A stretch of 64,000 nt of DNA from Planosporangium spinosum (lineage in GTDB: Bacteria > Actinomycetota > Actinomycetes > Mycobacteriales > Micromonosporaceae), in contig NZ_JBLYUB010000001.1 in the NCBI RefSeq assembly GCF_049999945.1, forward strand, positions 1 to 64,000, read 5' to 3'. Shown here in pieces: positions 35,551 to 44,801 of the stretch. Each line of letters begins with the position of its first letter. The first letter of the stretch is position 1. Position numbers and translations under genes: made by a program. The notes under the pieces are model-generated. The model was not told where the DNA came from, made no database searches, and saw nothing but the letters and a program-made list of their open reading frames with translations.

Positions 35551-37486
35551 CCGCGAGCCGGACCGGGTAGCGGCGCAGCCACCGGTCGAGGCCGAGCGCG
35601 AGCTCGACGACGCGGCGGGCGGCGCCGAAGCCGGTACTGTCGGTCGGTGCGTCCAGCAGCTCGTGCACCCGCGTGCGGTTGAGCAGCCCGGCCACCGGGG
35701 CCAGCGGGTCGTCGACCACGTTGGCGAGCTGCTGGCGCAGGACCCGCTCGTACCGGGGATCCTGGGTCGACGGGTACGGGCTCTTGCGCCGCTGCAGCAC
35801 GGACGCGGGCAGCAGGTCGGCGACGGCCGCGCGGAGCAGGCTCTTCTCCCGGCCGTCGAAGGTCTTCATCGACCATGGGGTGTTGTAGACGTAGTCGACC
35901 AGGCGGTGGTCGCAGAACGGTACCCGCACCTCGAGGCCGTGGGCCATGCTCATCCGGTCCTTGCGGTCGAGCAGGATCTGCACGAACCGGGTCAGGTGCA
36001 GGTACGACACCTCGCGCATGCGACGTTCCCGGGCATCCTCGCCGGGCAGGTGGTCCACCTCGGCCAGCGCCTGCCGGTACGCGCGGTCGCGGTACGCGCC
36101 GAGGTCGAGCGCGGCGACCAGGTCGGGGTCGAGCAGGTCGGTGGCCGCGCCACCGGCCGCGGTGGGATCGCCGGCGATCCGGTCGCGCAGCGCGGCCAGC
36201 CAGGGGAACGTGTCGGTGCCGACCGCCCGCTCGTCGTGGAACCAGGCGTACCCGCCGAACACCTCGTCGGCGGACTCCCCGGACAGTGCGACGGTGGAGT
36301 GCTGCCGGACCGCCCGGAACAGCAGGTACAGCGACGTGTACATGTCGCCGAGGGCATTGGGTTGGTCGCTGGCGTGCAGGACGCCGGTCCGGTAGAGCGG
36401 GTCGGTCAGCGCGGCCGTGTCGAGGACGATGTCGGTGTGCGCCGCGCCCACGTGCGCGGCGACCTCGTGCACGTACGGGGTGTCGGGTGTACCGCGCAGG
36501 TCGTCGGGGCGGAAGTGCTCGGTCTGTCCGACGAAGTCGACCGCGAACGAGCGGACCGGCCCGCCTCCGCTCCGACGCAACGCGGCGGCGGCCAGGGCGG
36601 TGATCGCCGACGAGTCCAGGCCGCCGGAGAGCAGCGTGCACAGCGGCACGTCGGTGATCAGCTGCCGGGCGACGATGTCTTCGAGGAGTTCGCGCACGGT
36701 GTGCACGGTCGTGTCCAGGTCGTCGCGGTGCGGCCGGGCGGTCAGGCCCCAGTACCGGCGCTCGCGGGCGCCGTGGGCGTCGACGACGACCAGGTGGCCC
36801 GGGCGCACCTCGTGGACGCCCCGGTAGATGCCGTGCCCGGGCGTCTTGACGAACGACAGCAGTTCGCGCAGGCCGTCGGTGTCGACGACGGCGTCGACCT
36901 CCGGGTGGGCCAGGATGCCCTTGGGTTCGGAGGCGAACAGCACCCCGTCACGGGTGGGGTGGTAGTAGAGCGGTTTGATCCCCATCCGGTCGCGGACCAG
37001 GAGGAGCCGCTGCCGGTGGGCGTCCCACAGGCCGAAGGCGAACATGCCGTTGAGCCGGTCGACGAACCGGTCGCCCCACTGCAGGTACGCCCGCAGCACC
37101 ACCTCGGTGTCGCTGGAGGTGCGGAAGTCGTGCCCGTGGCCGCGCAGTTCCGCACGCAGCTCGCGGAAGTTGTACACCTCGCCGCTGTAGGTGAGCACCG
37201 CGCGTACCGGTCCGGCGCGGCCGGTCTCCTCACGGGTGACCGCGCCCTGCCCGCGGGTGGCCCCGGCGAAGCCGGTGGTGCCGTCGTGCTCCACGGTCAT
37301 CGGCTGGGCACCGCCGGGCAGGTCGATGATCGCCAGCCGGCGGTGGCCCAGCGCGACGTGCTCGTCGGCCCACAGGCCCTCGGCGTCCGGTCCACGCAGC
37401 GACATGGTCGCCGTCATGGTCCGCAGGGCGGCCTGCTCCATGGCCAACGAACGGTGGAAGTCGACCCAACCAACGATGCCGCACAT
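35513..37486 (-). CDS. asnB: Asparagine synthetase B, glutamine-hydrolysing
   Basis: 657 residues. Class II glutaminase domain with N-terminal Cys2 after Met removal (MCGIVGWVDFHRSL), LRGPDAEG, HRRLAIIDL and YSGEVYNFRELR; synthetase domain with PP-loop LLSGGLDSSAITALAAAAL and ALSGESADEVFGGYAWF. Converts aspartate, glutamine and ATP to asparagine. It has an insertion of about 20 residues (TTGFAGATRGQGAVTREETG) in the glutaminase domain as in many actinobacterial AsnB. No biosynthetic cluster surrounds it, so a housekeeping or cell-wall amidation role is more likely than a secondary-metabolite one. Confidence 0.93.
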   Translation of the reverse strand: MCGIVGWVDFHRSLAMEQAALRTMTATMSLRGPDAEGLWADEHVALGHRRLAIIDLPGGAQPMTVEHDGTTGFAGATRGQGAVTREETGRAGPVRAVLTYSGEVYNFRELRAELRGHGHDFRTSSDTEVVLRAYLQWGDRFVDRLNGMFAFGLWDAHRQRLLLVRDRMGIKPLYYHPTRDGVLFASEPKGILAHPEVDAVVDTDGLRELLSFVKTPGHGIYRGVHEVRPGHLVVVDAHGARERRYWGLTARPHRDDLDTTVHTVRELLEDIVARQLITDVPLCTLLSGGLDSSAITALAAAALRRSGGGPVRSFAVDFVGQTEHFRPDDLRGTPDTPYVHEVAAHVGAAHTDIVLDTAALTDPLYRTGVLHASDQPNALGDMYTSLYLLFRAVRQHSTVALSGESADEVFGGYAWFHDERAVGTDTFPWLAALRDRIAGDPTAAGGAATDLLDPDLVAALDLGAYRDRAYRQALAEVDHLPGEDARERRMREVSYLHLTRFVQILLDRKDRMSMAHGLEVRVPFCDHRLVDYVYNTPWSMKTFDGREKSLLRAAVADLLPASVLQRRKSPYPSTQDPRYERVLRQQLANVVDDPLAPVAGLLNRTRVHELLDAPTDSTGFGAARRVVELALGLDRWLRRYPVRLAVTGVPIRVGVAG

Positions 37487-37566
37487 CTCGAACGCCCCAG
37501 ATCGCCCAGATTACCGGAGGAAAGAGAAGAAGATCGCTTTCCCTGCATACCAGCCGGGCAGATCAA

Positions 37567-37579
37567 TTAGCAATGCTAA
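37567..37579. promoter_or_regulatory. TTAGCA-A-TGCTAA palindrome upstream of asnB
   Basis: A perfect 6-bp-arm palindrome in an AT-rich patch about 80 bp upstream of the asnB start. It resembles small-repressor operators in size; its regulator is unknown. The rest of the 37487-37653 gap shows nothing else. Confidence 0.35.
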
Positions 37580-37653
37580 GCGTGGTGTCGGGACCCGCCG
37601 GCTGCGCAATGCGGCAATACCCGGCGTCGCGGCGGCCAGACGCCCTCCCCCGC

Positions 37654-37715
37654 CACAACTTCCGGGATGTCGTGGTCACGGCGGGACCGGCGACCACGAC
37701 ATCCCCGGAGTTGTG
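37654..37715 (-). terminator. Long hairpin downstream of the LLM oxidoreductase
   Basis: 24-nt arms at 37654-37677 (starting CACAACTTCCGGGATGTCGT) and 37692-37715 pair with two mismatches around a 14-nt loop. It begins 19 bp after the stop at 37734, the position expected of a terminator. Confidence 0.75.
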
Positions 37716-37733
37716 ACGATCAAGGGACGACGG

Positions 37734-38747
<1,014 letters not shown>

Positions 38748-38886
38748 AAGATCTTCAACGGTGTCCGGCCGCGATTTCTTCCGCGGCCAACCGGGTCACT
38801 GGCCGGGCAGCAGCAACCGGGCGCCCGGAGTGGAAGTGTTGAAGGTGGGTGGGGCGCCCATCCGTCCCGGAACGAGGAGCCCGATC

Positions 38887-40686
38887 ATGAACCCGCACGG
38901 AGCCACCGCCGAGCCCGAGACCGGTACGGCAGCCGAGCCCGCCGCCCGCGCGACCGCCGCGGGCACGGCCACCGCAGCCGCCGCGACCGTCGACCTCACG
39001 ACCGACGGCGGGACCAGCTTCGCCGACCTCGCGCTGCGCCCCGAACTCCTGCGTGCACTCGCGGAGCTGGGCTACGAGGAGCCCACCCCGATCCAGCGGG
39101 AGGCCATCCCGGCCGTGCTGGAAGGCCGCGACCTGCTCGGTCAGGCCGCCACGGGTACCGGCAAGACCGCCGCGTTCGCGCTGCCGGTGCTGCAGCGGAT
39201 GGAGCCGAACGGCGAGGGCACCAACCCCAAGGCGCTGATCCTGGTGCCGACGCGGGAGCTGGCGATGCAGGTCTCGGAGGCGATCCACCGCTACGGCCAC
39301 GACCTGGGTACCCGCGTCCTGCCGATCTACGGCGGGCAGCCCATCGGCCGGCAGCTGCGCGAGCTCGACCGGGGCGTCGACGTGGTGGTCGCCACCCCCG
39401 GACGGGCCCTGGACCACATCAGTCGGCGGACCCTGCGCCTGGACGAGGTGGAGATGGTCGTCCTCGACGAGGCCGACGAGATGCTCGACATGGGGTTCGC
39501 CGAGGACATCGACGCGATCCTGCAGGACGCGCCGACCGAGCGGCAGACGCTGCTGTTCTCGGCCACGATGCCGCCGCGCATCGAGGGCATCGCCCGCCAG
39601 CACCTGCACGACCCGGTCCGGATCCAGATCGGCCGGGCGCCGACCGCGCCCGGCGAGACCCCGCGGGTACGCCAGGTCGCCTACACGGTTCCCCGGTCGC
39701 ACAAGCCCGCCGCGCTCAGCCGGATCCTCGATGTGGAGGCGCCGGGGGCGGCCATCGTGTTCTGCCGTACCCGTGAGGAGGTCGACCACCTCACCGAGAC
39801 GCTCAACGGGCGCGGGTACCGGGCCGAGGCGCTGCACGGCGGGATGGGCCAGGAACAGCGCGACCGGGTGATGGGGCGGCTGCGCAGCGGTACCGCCGAC
39901 CTGCTCGTGGCCACCGACGTGGCGGCCCGCGGGCTCGACATCGAGCACCTCACCCACGTGGTCAACTACGACGTGCCGTCCGCGCCCGAGTCGTACGTCC
40001 ACCGGGTCGGCCGGGTGGGCCGGGCCGGCCGCGAGGGCGTGGCGATCACCCTGGCCGAGCCGCGCGAGCACCGGATGCTGCAGACCATCGAGCGGGTCAC
40101 CAAGCGCCGGATCCCGGTGGAGAAGGTGCCGACCATCGCCGACCTGAAGGCCCGGCGGCTGGAACTGACCCGCGCCGCGCTGGAGGAGAGCCTGCTCGGT
40201 GACGACCTGGAGCGCTTCCGCGTCGTGGTGGAGACCCTCACCGACCAGTTCGACGTGATGGACGTCGCGCTCGCCGCGGTGAAGCTCGCGCACGAGGCCG
40301 GCGGGGCCGCCGTCGACGAGGAGGAGATCCCCGAGGTCGTCCCCCGGCCAGCGCGCGAGGGCCGGGGCCGGGAAGCCGGCGGCCGGACCGGTGCCCGGGC
40401 CGGTGGCCGGCACGAGGAGCGGCGCGGCCGCGCCCCCTCGGCTGGGATGACGCGCCTGTTCGTCAGCGCCGGCCGCAGCGCCGGGATCCGCCCGCAGGAC
40501 CTGGTCGGCGCGATCACCGGCGAGTCCGGCCTCACCGGCCGCGACATCGGGTCGATCGAGATCGCCGACCGGTTCTCGCTGGTCGAGGTGCCGGACGACG
40601 CCGCCAGCGACGTGATCGCCGCCCTGCGCGGCAGCACGATCAAGGGCCGGAAGGCGACCGTACGGCGGGAACGCGGCGACCGCTGA
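38887..40686 (+). CDS. DEAD-box RNA helicase with C-terminal DbpA-type RNA-binding domain
   Basis: 599 residues from ATG 38887 (gaggag upstream); an in-frame ATG at 38692 runs into the divergent gene and is rejected. Motifs: Q (PTPIQREAIP), I (AATGTGKT), Ia (PTRELA), Ib (TPGR), II (DEAD in VVLDEADEMLDMGF), III (SAT), IV (IVFCRTREEV), V (ATDVAARGLDI), VI (YVHRVGRVGRAGREG). The Ala-rich N-terminus (1-40) and Arg/Gly-rich stretch (about 545-585) flank the core; the end TRLFVSAGRSAGIRPQDLVG onward is a DbpA-like RNA-binding fold. Acts in ribosome assembly, RNA decay or cold adaptation. Confidence 0.92.
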   Translation: MNPHGATAEPETGTAAEPAARATAAGTATAAAATVDLTTDGGTSFADLALRPELLRALAELGYEEPTPIQREAIPAVLEGRDLLGQAATGTGKTAAFALPVLQRMEPNGEGTNPKALILVPTRELAMQVSEAIHRYGHDLGTRVLPIYGGQPIGRQLRELDRGVDVVVATPGRALDHISRRTLRLDEVEMVVLDEADEMLDMGFAEDIDAILQDAPTERQTLLFSATMPPRIEGIARQHLHDPVRIQIGRAPTAPGETPRVRQVAYTVPRSHKPAALSRILDVEAPGAAIVFCRTREEVDHLTETLNGRGYRAEALHGGMGQEQRDRVMGRLRSGTADLLVATDVAARGLDIEHLTHVVNYDVPSAPESYVHRVGRVGRAGREGVAITLAEPREHRMLQTIERVTKRRIPVEKVPTIADLKARRLELTRAALEESLLGDDLERFRVVVETLTDQFDVMDVALAAVKLAHEAGGAAVDEEEIPEVVPRPAREGRGREAGGRTGARAGGRHEERRGRAPSAGMTRLFVSAGRSAGIRPQDLVGAITGESGLTGRDIGSIEIADRFSLVEVPDDAASDVIAALRGSTIKGRKATVRRERGDR

Positions 40687-40696
40687 CCACCCCCTC

Positions 40697-40752
40697 TCAT
40701 GATCACGGAACTCTGCCCGTGCCCCCGCACGGACGAGGTCCCGCGATCATGA
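40697..40752. terminator. Bidirectional imperfect hairpin after the helicase gene
   Basis: TCATGATC at 40697-40704 pairs with GATCATGA at 40745-40752, and CCGTGC/GCACGG lie within, giving an imperfect stem of about 27 bp. It lies between the convergent helicase and HNH-like genes and shares the GATC-centred palindrome core. Confidence 0.6.
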
Positions 40753-40765
40753 AGCGGCCTCCGGC

Positions 40766-41440
40766 TCAGCGCACCGGCGGCAGTCCGAGCGTCGCCAGCG
40801 CGGTCGTCCAGTCCGTCGCGATCGCCTTCTGCGCGGCGACAAGGGTGACCTTGTGCGCGCAGACCGCCCGGTTCAGCGCGTTCTCGACCGGGTCCTTGCT
40901 GTTGGCGGCCCCGTCCGGCGGGTGGTCGTTGAATTCGGGCCACAGGTTGCCGATGTCGTTGCTCCCGCCCAACTCCAGGCTGACCAGGTGGTCGAACTCG
41001 TAGTCGGACGGCGGCCGGGAGTCGTGGTAGGCCGCCATGGCCTTCCGCTTGTACGCGCCGGTGTCCGACGACGGCGGCCGGATGGTCTGGGTGTAGCCCG
41101 GCCGGCAGATCGTCGACGCCAGGTTGTCCTGGGTCACGGCGGTGCTGACCACGCCGGGCGTGCAGACCGGGTCGGGCAGCGGCTGCCCGTTACCGGCCGT
41201 GCGCTGGTGGCAGTCCGCGGGCACCTGGCCGGTGACGCGGCCGGTGACCGGGGTCGCCCGCAGCGCCCCCGGCGCCGGAGCCGGGGCGCCGGCCCCGGGG
41301 GCGGGCGGCGGAGCGCCCCGCGGTGCGCCGCGGGAGTGGGTGAGCTGGATGACCGCGACCACGGCGACCAGCACGACGAGGGCCACGGCGAAGCCGGCCA
41401 GCAGCAGGCTACCGCTCCGTCCGGCGCGCGCTCCCCTCAT
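40766..41440 (-). CDS. Membrane-anchored HNH-like protein
   Basis: 224 residues from ATG 41440. A signal-anchor helix (about 11-33), a Pro/Ala/Gly-rich spacer (38-62), then a domain with six Cys (77, 93, 112 and 194 clearly placed) and YEFDHLVSLELGGSNDIGNLWPE (147-169). FDHLVSLELGGSND-x-NLWP is the core of an HNH nuclease-like fold (DH ... N). The orientation puts the domain outside the membrane. Whether it cleaves DNA is unknown; similar extracellular proteins occur in many actinomycetes. Confidence 0.65.
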   Translation of the reverse strand: MRGARAGRSGSLLLAGFAVALVVLVAVVAVIQLTHSRGAPRGAPPPAPGAGAPAPAPGALRATPVTGRVTGQVPADCHQRTAGNGQPLPDPVCTPGVVSTAVTQDNLASTICRPGYTQTIRPPSSDTGAYKRKAMAAYHDSRPPSDYEFDHLVSLELGGSNDIGNLWPEFNDHPPDGAANSKDPVENALNRAVCAHKVTLVAAQKAIATDWTTALATLGLPPVR

Positions 41441-41567
41441 GGTTTCCGACTGTAGGCCGCGGCCGGGCGCCCGCCCATTACCCGGGAGGTAATCGACGCG
41501 CGTCGGGGGTAGCGGCAGACTCGGTCCCGCCACATCGACCGGCCAGTCCCGCCGTACCGGAGGAACC

Positions 41568-41912
41568 ATGCCCGCCTACGCCATCGCGCACCTGCGCAAT
41601 CCCCGGCCGCACCCGGAGATCGTCGAGTACCTGGAGCGGATCCAGGCCACCCTGAACCCGTACCGCGGCCGGTTCCTCGTGCACGGGGCAGGAGTGGAGG
41701 TCCTGGAGGGCGACTGGCCGGGGACGATCGTCATCATCGAGTTCCCCGGCATGGCGGAGGCCCGGTCGTGGTACGAGTCCCCGGGGTACCAGGAGATCCT
41801 GCCGCTGCGGACGCGCAACATCGACGGGGAGGCGATCCTCGTCGAGGGCGTCGAGTCCGGGTACGACCCGGCCGTGCGGGCCGCGACCATGCGCGAGCAG
41901 CTCGGCGCGTAA
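41568..41912 (+). CDS. DUF1330 (dimeric alpha-beta barrel) protein
   Basis: 114 residues, ggaggaacc before the ATG. MPAYAIAHLRNPRPHPEIVEYLERIQATL, GRFLVHGAGVEVLEGDWPGTIVIIEFPGMAEARSWYESPGYQEILPLR matches DUF1330 throughout. These are ferredoxin-like dimers related to monooxygenase/EthD folds; the activity is unknown. Monocistronic. Confidence 0.9.
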   Translation: MPAYAIAHLRNPRPHPEIVEYLERIQATLNPYRGRFLVHGAGVEVLEGDWPGTIVIIEFPGMAEARSWYESPGYQEILPLRTRNIDGEAILVEGVESGYDPAVRAATMREQLGA

Positions 41913-41924
41913 CCGACCGTGCCC

Positions 41925-41959
41925 GGCCCGGTCATCGCGGGAGCCGCGGTGACCGGGCC
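41925..41959. terminator. Bidirectional terminator between DUF1330 and GH74 genes
   Basis: Arms 41925-41940 (GGCCCGGTCATCGCGG) and 41944-41959 (CCGCGGTGACCGGGCC) pair at 15 of 16 positions around a 3-nt loop. It lies between the two convergent stop codons. Confidence 0.8.
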
Positions 41960-41976
41960 GGCCGCGCGTCGACCGG

Positions 41977-44718
41977 TCACTCGACCGCGCAGGACGCGCC
42001 GTTGAGGGTGTACCCGGACGGACGGGCGTTCGCCGCCGTCTTGCTGGCGTTGAACCCGAAGCTGACCGAGCCGCCGGCGGGGATGGCGGCGTTGTAGTCG
42101 GCGTTGCGGACGGTCACGTTGGCACCCGTCTGGGTGTACGCGCCGTTCCACAGTTGGGTGATCTGCTGACCGCTCGGGAACGCCCACCCCAGCGACCAGC
42201 CGTTGACGCCCTGCGCGCCCTTGTTCGTGATGCGCACGTCGGCCTGGAAGCCGTTGGACCACTCGTTGACCACGCTGTACCGGACCGAGCATCCGCCGGT
42301 CGCCGGCGGCGTGGTCGGCGGAGTCGTCGGCGGCCTGGTCGTGGGCGGAGCCGTCGTGGGCGGTGCCGTGGTCGGCGGCGCCGTCGTGGGCGGCGGAGTC
42401 GTGGGCGGCGGAGTCGTGGGCGGGGTCGTGGACCCGCCCAGCCGGTCGGCGTACAGCACGCCCCGGCCGTTGGTACCGAGGTAGACCCGGCCGTACACCC
42501 GCGGGTCCCCGGTGATCGCCTCCCCGGCGTTGCCGTACTGGTGCTGGGAGTCGTTGATGCGCACCCAGCCGGTGCCGGCGTTGTCGGACCGGAACACGCC
42601 GGTGACCCCGTCCACGGTTCCGACGAGGTACAGCGCCTGGTAGCTCTGACCGGGCGCCGCCTTGCCGAAGCCGATGTTGATCGCCGAGCCGACGCTCGAC
42701 ACCTTGGTGAACGTGGCGCCGGAGTCGGTGGAGTGCAGCAGGCCGTTCGCGCCGCCGGCGAGCCAGATGTCGCCCTCCCGGCCCGGCACCGCCCCGAACC
42801 TGGGCGTACCGGTGGGCAGGCCGGTCGCGGCGGTCGCGGTGAACGTCGCCCCGCCGTCGGTGCTGCGGTAGAACCTCCCGCCCGAGACGCCGTAGAACTT
42901 CTTCGGGTTGACCCGGTCGGACTCGACGCGGGCCTCGTTCGGGATGCCGGTCGAGGTGGCCCACGAGGTGCCGAACCCGACGGAGTACGACACGGCGGCG
43001 CCCTTGGGTGCCCACACGAAACGGCTGCCGTCGGCCGCGGCGGCGACCGTGCCCCCGCCGGTGACGCCACCGGGCTCCGTACCCTGGAACCAGTTCGCGC
43101 CGCCGTCGGTGGAGAACGCGACCCGGTTGTCGTTCGGCCGCGCGGACTTGTCGAGGTCACCGACGCGCACCAGGTACGACGGGTTGGTCTCGGCGTAGTC
43201 CAGGCTGGTCGTGCTGGTGAAGACCGGCGAGGTGAACATCATCGCCGGCACCTTCGTCAGGTCGGTGTGGCGGAAGCCGCCGATGTCGCCGAGCGCGCTG
43301 ATCAGCGGCGCCCCGGTCGGCGGGCTGATCAGGTCGAGGACGGCCGTCTCCTCCAGCCCTGCCACCATCGGCCTGATGGTGATCTGACCGCCGGAGTCCC
43401 ACTTGGTGAGGTCGGTGGTGCCGTAGATCGTGGCGCCGGTGCCGTACATCATCCGGTCGGAGTTGAACGGGTCGATCTCCAACGACTCGGTCATCCATCC
43501 GAGCTTCGGCGCGGTCTCCGGCGGCGACGGGTTGGCGCCGAAGGTCAGCCACGGCGCCGACGAGATGTCCTGGGTGTACCGGTTGGACCGGTTGGGATAG
43601 CCGGTGAAGTCCCAGATCCGGGTCCAGGTGGCGCCGCCGTCGGTGGTGCGGAAGATGATGATGTCGGGCCACCAGGAGACCTGGGTGGCGACCATCAGCG
43701 TGTTCGGGTGCTGGCGGTCGATCGTCAGACCGCTGTACCCGAAGTAGTCGTCGGAACTGGTCGACGGGATGGGGCTGATCCGGGTCCACGCCCCGGTCGT
43801 GGTGCTGTACTTCCACACGTCGCCCTTGCCGCCGTCGTACGGGCCGCCGGTGTCGCTGGTCGCGATGTACAGGTAGTGGTTGACCGGGTCGAGCACGCCC
43901 TTGTGGGCGAGGTACCCGGTCGGCGCGCCGGGGATCGCCTGCCAGGTGGCGCCGCCGTCGGTACTGCGGTAGACGGTGTTGTTCTTGTCCGCCACACCGA
44001 CGTAGATGCCCTTGGTGGCGGTCCCCGCGGTGCCCGTCGACTTGTCGAACGCCACCCAGACGACGCCCTGGTTGTCGGCGGTGTACTCGTTGGCCGGGTC
44101 CTGCACGTAGTTGCCGGGGTTGGGGAAGTTGGTCACCTGCGCCCAGGTGACGCCGTAGTCGGTGCTGCGCCACAGCCCCTTGCCACTGGGCGCACCGAAG
44201 TACAGCACGCTGTTGCGGTTCGGGTCGATGGCGAGCCGTTCACCCATCCCCCGGCCGGGCATGTTGCCGCCGAGCTTGAACGGCAGCGGGGTGGCCTGCC
44301 AGGTGGCGCCCTGGTCGGTCGAGCGCAGGATGGCACCGTTGTTGGGGTCCCACGAGTTCGTGTACATGCCGGCGGCCACGTACACCCGGTTGGGGTCGAC
44401 CGGGTCGGTGGCGAGGCTGGCCACTCCGTTCCAGCCCCAGTTGTCCTGGCCGACCCAGTCCAGCAGCGGGATCCACCGGCCGGTGGCCGGGTTCCACCGG
44501 TAGGCGCCGCCGATGTCGGTACGCGCGTAGACGAGGTCCTTCTTGCTCTGGTTGAAGATGATCCCCGGCACGAAGCCACCACCGGCGATCTCGGCGTTGC
44601 GCCACGAGTACGGTTCGGCCGCCGCGGCGGTGGCCGGGCCGGTGGCGGTGTGCGTGACCACGGCCATCACCCCCGCGACCAGTGTGGTCGCGAGAACGGC
44701 CGCCAGTCGGTTGCGCAT
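41977..44718 (-). CDS. Secreted GH74 xyloglucanase with C-terminal CBM2
   Basis: 913 residues from ATG 44718, aaaggagg upstream. Signal peptide (about 1-36, ending near TAAAAEPYSW). GH74 double seven-bladed beta-propeller (about 37-755), with repeated blade motifs such as RSTDQGATWQATPLP, RSTDGGATWQAIPG, RTTDGGATWTRIW and HSTDSGATFTKVSS. Thr/Pro linker (about 757-808), then CBM2 (about 809-913: CSVRYSVVNEWSNGFQADVRI ending NGASCAVE). Hydrolyses xyloglucan backbones outside the cell. It follows the GH5 gene on the same strand after an 83-bp gap with a hairpin, so shared CebR-type control is likely. Confidence 0.93.
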   Translation of the reverse strand: MRNRLAAVLATTLVAGVMAVVTHTATGPATAAAAEPYSWRNAEIAGGGFVPGIIFNQSKKDLVYARTDIGGAYRWNPATGRWIPLLDWVGQDNWGWNGVASLATDPVDPNRVYVAAGMYTNSWDPNNGAILRSTDQGATWQATPLPFKLGGNMPGRGMGERLAIDPNRNSVLYFGAPSGKGLWRSTDYGVTWAQVTNFPNPGNYVQDPANEYTADNQGVVWVAFDKSTGTAGTATKGIYVGVADKNNTVYRSTDGGATWQAIPGAPTGYLAHKGVLDPVNHYLYIATSDTGGPYDGGKGDVWKYSTTTGAWTRISPIPSTSSDDYFGYSGLTIDRQHPNTLMVATQVSWWPDIIIFRTTDGGATWTRIWDFTGYPNRSNRYTQDISSAPWLTFGANPSPPETAPKLGWMTESLEIDPFNSDRMMYGTGATIYGTTDLTKWDSGGQITIRPMVAGLEETAVLDLISPPTGAPLISALGDIGGFRHTDLTKVPAMMFTSPVFTSTTSLDYAETNPSYLVRVGDLDKSARPNDNRVAFSTDGGANWFQGTEPGGVTGGGTVAAAADGSRFVWAPKGAAVSYSVGFGTSWATSTGIPNEARVESDRVNPKKFYGVSGGRFYRSTDGGATFTATAATGLPTGTPRFGAVPGREGDIWLAGGANGLLHSTDSGATFTKVSSVGSAINIGFGKAAPGQSYQALYLVGTVDGVTGVFRSDNAGTGWVRINDSQHQYGNAGEAITGDPRVYGRVYLGTNGRGVLYADRLGGSTTPPTTPPPTTPPPTTAPPTTAPPTTAPPTTRPPTTPPTTPPATGGCSVRYSVVNEWSNGFQADVRITNKGAQGVNGWSLGWAFPSGQQITQLWNGAYTQTGANVTVRNADYNAAIPAGGSVSFGFNASKTAANARPSGYTLNGASCAVE

Positions 44719-44753
44719 GTGCGCCTCCTTTGGGGACGGGTGCCGGCCGGCCA

Positions 44754-44776
44754 CCGGCCGCGTACGCAGCGGCCGG
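44754..44776 (-). terminator. GC hairpin between the GH5 and GH74 genes
   Basis: CCGGCCGC (44754-44761) and GCGGCCGG (44769-44776) are perfect 8-bp arms around a 7-nt loop, with more GGCCGG pairing outside. It may reduce or process transcripts reading from GH5 into GH74; it has no T-run. Confidence 0.4.
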
Positions 44777-44801
44777 CCGGCCGGTCGGGGGGTGCGGCGT
44801 G

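Noticed and set aside
40697..40752. Riboswitch or tRNA-like structure
   Set aside because: It lies between two convergent stop codons and has a simple imperfect stem, so a terminator explains it better.
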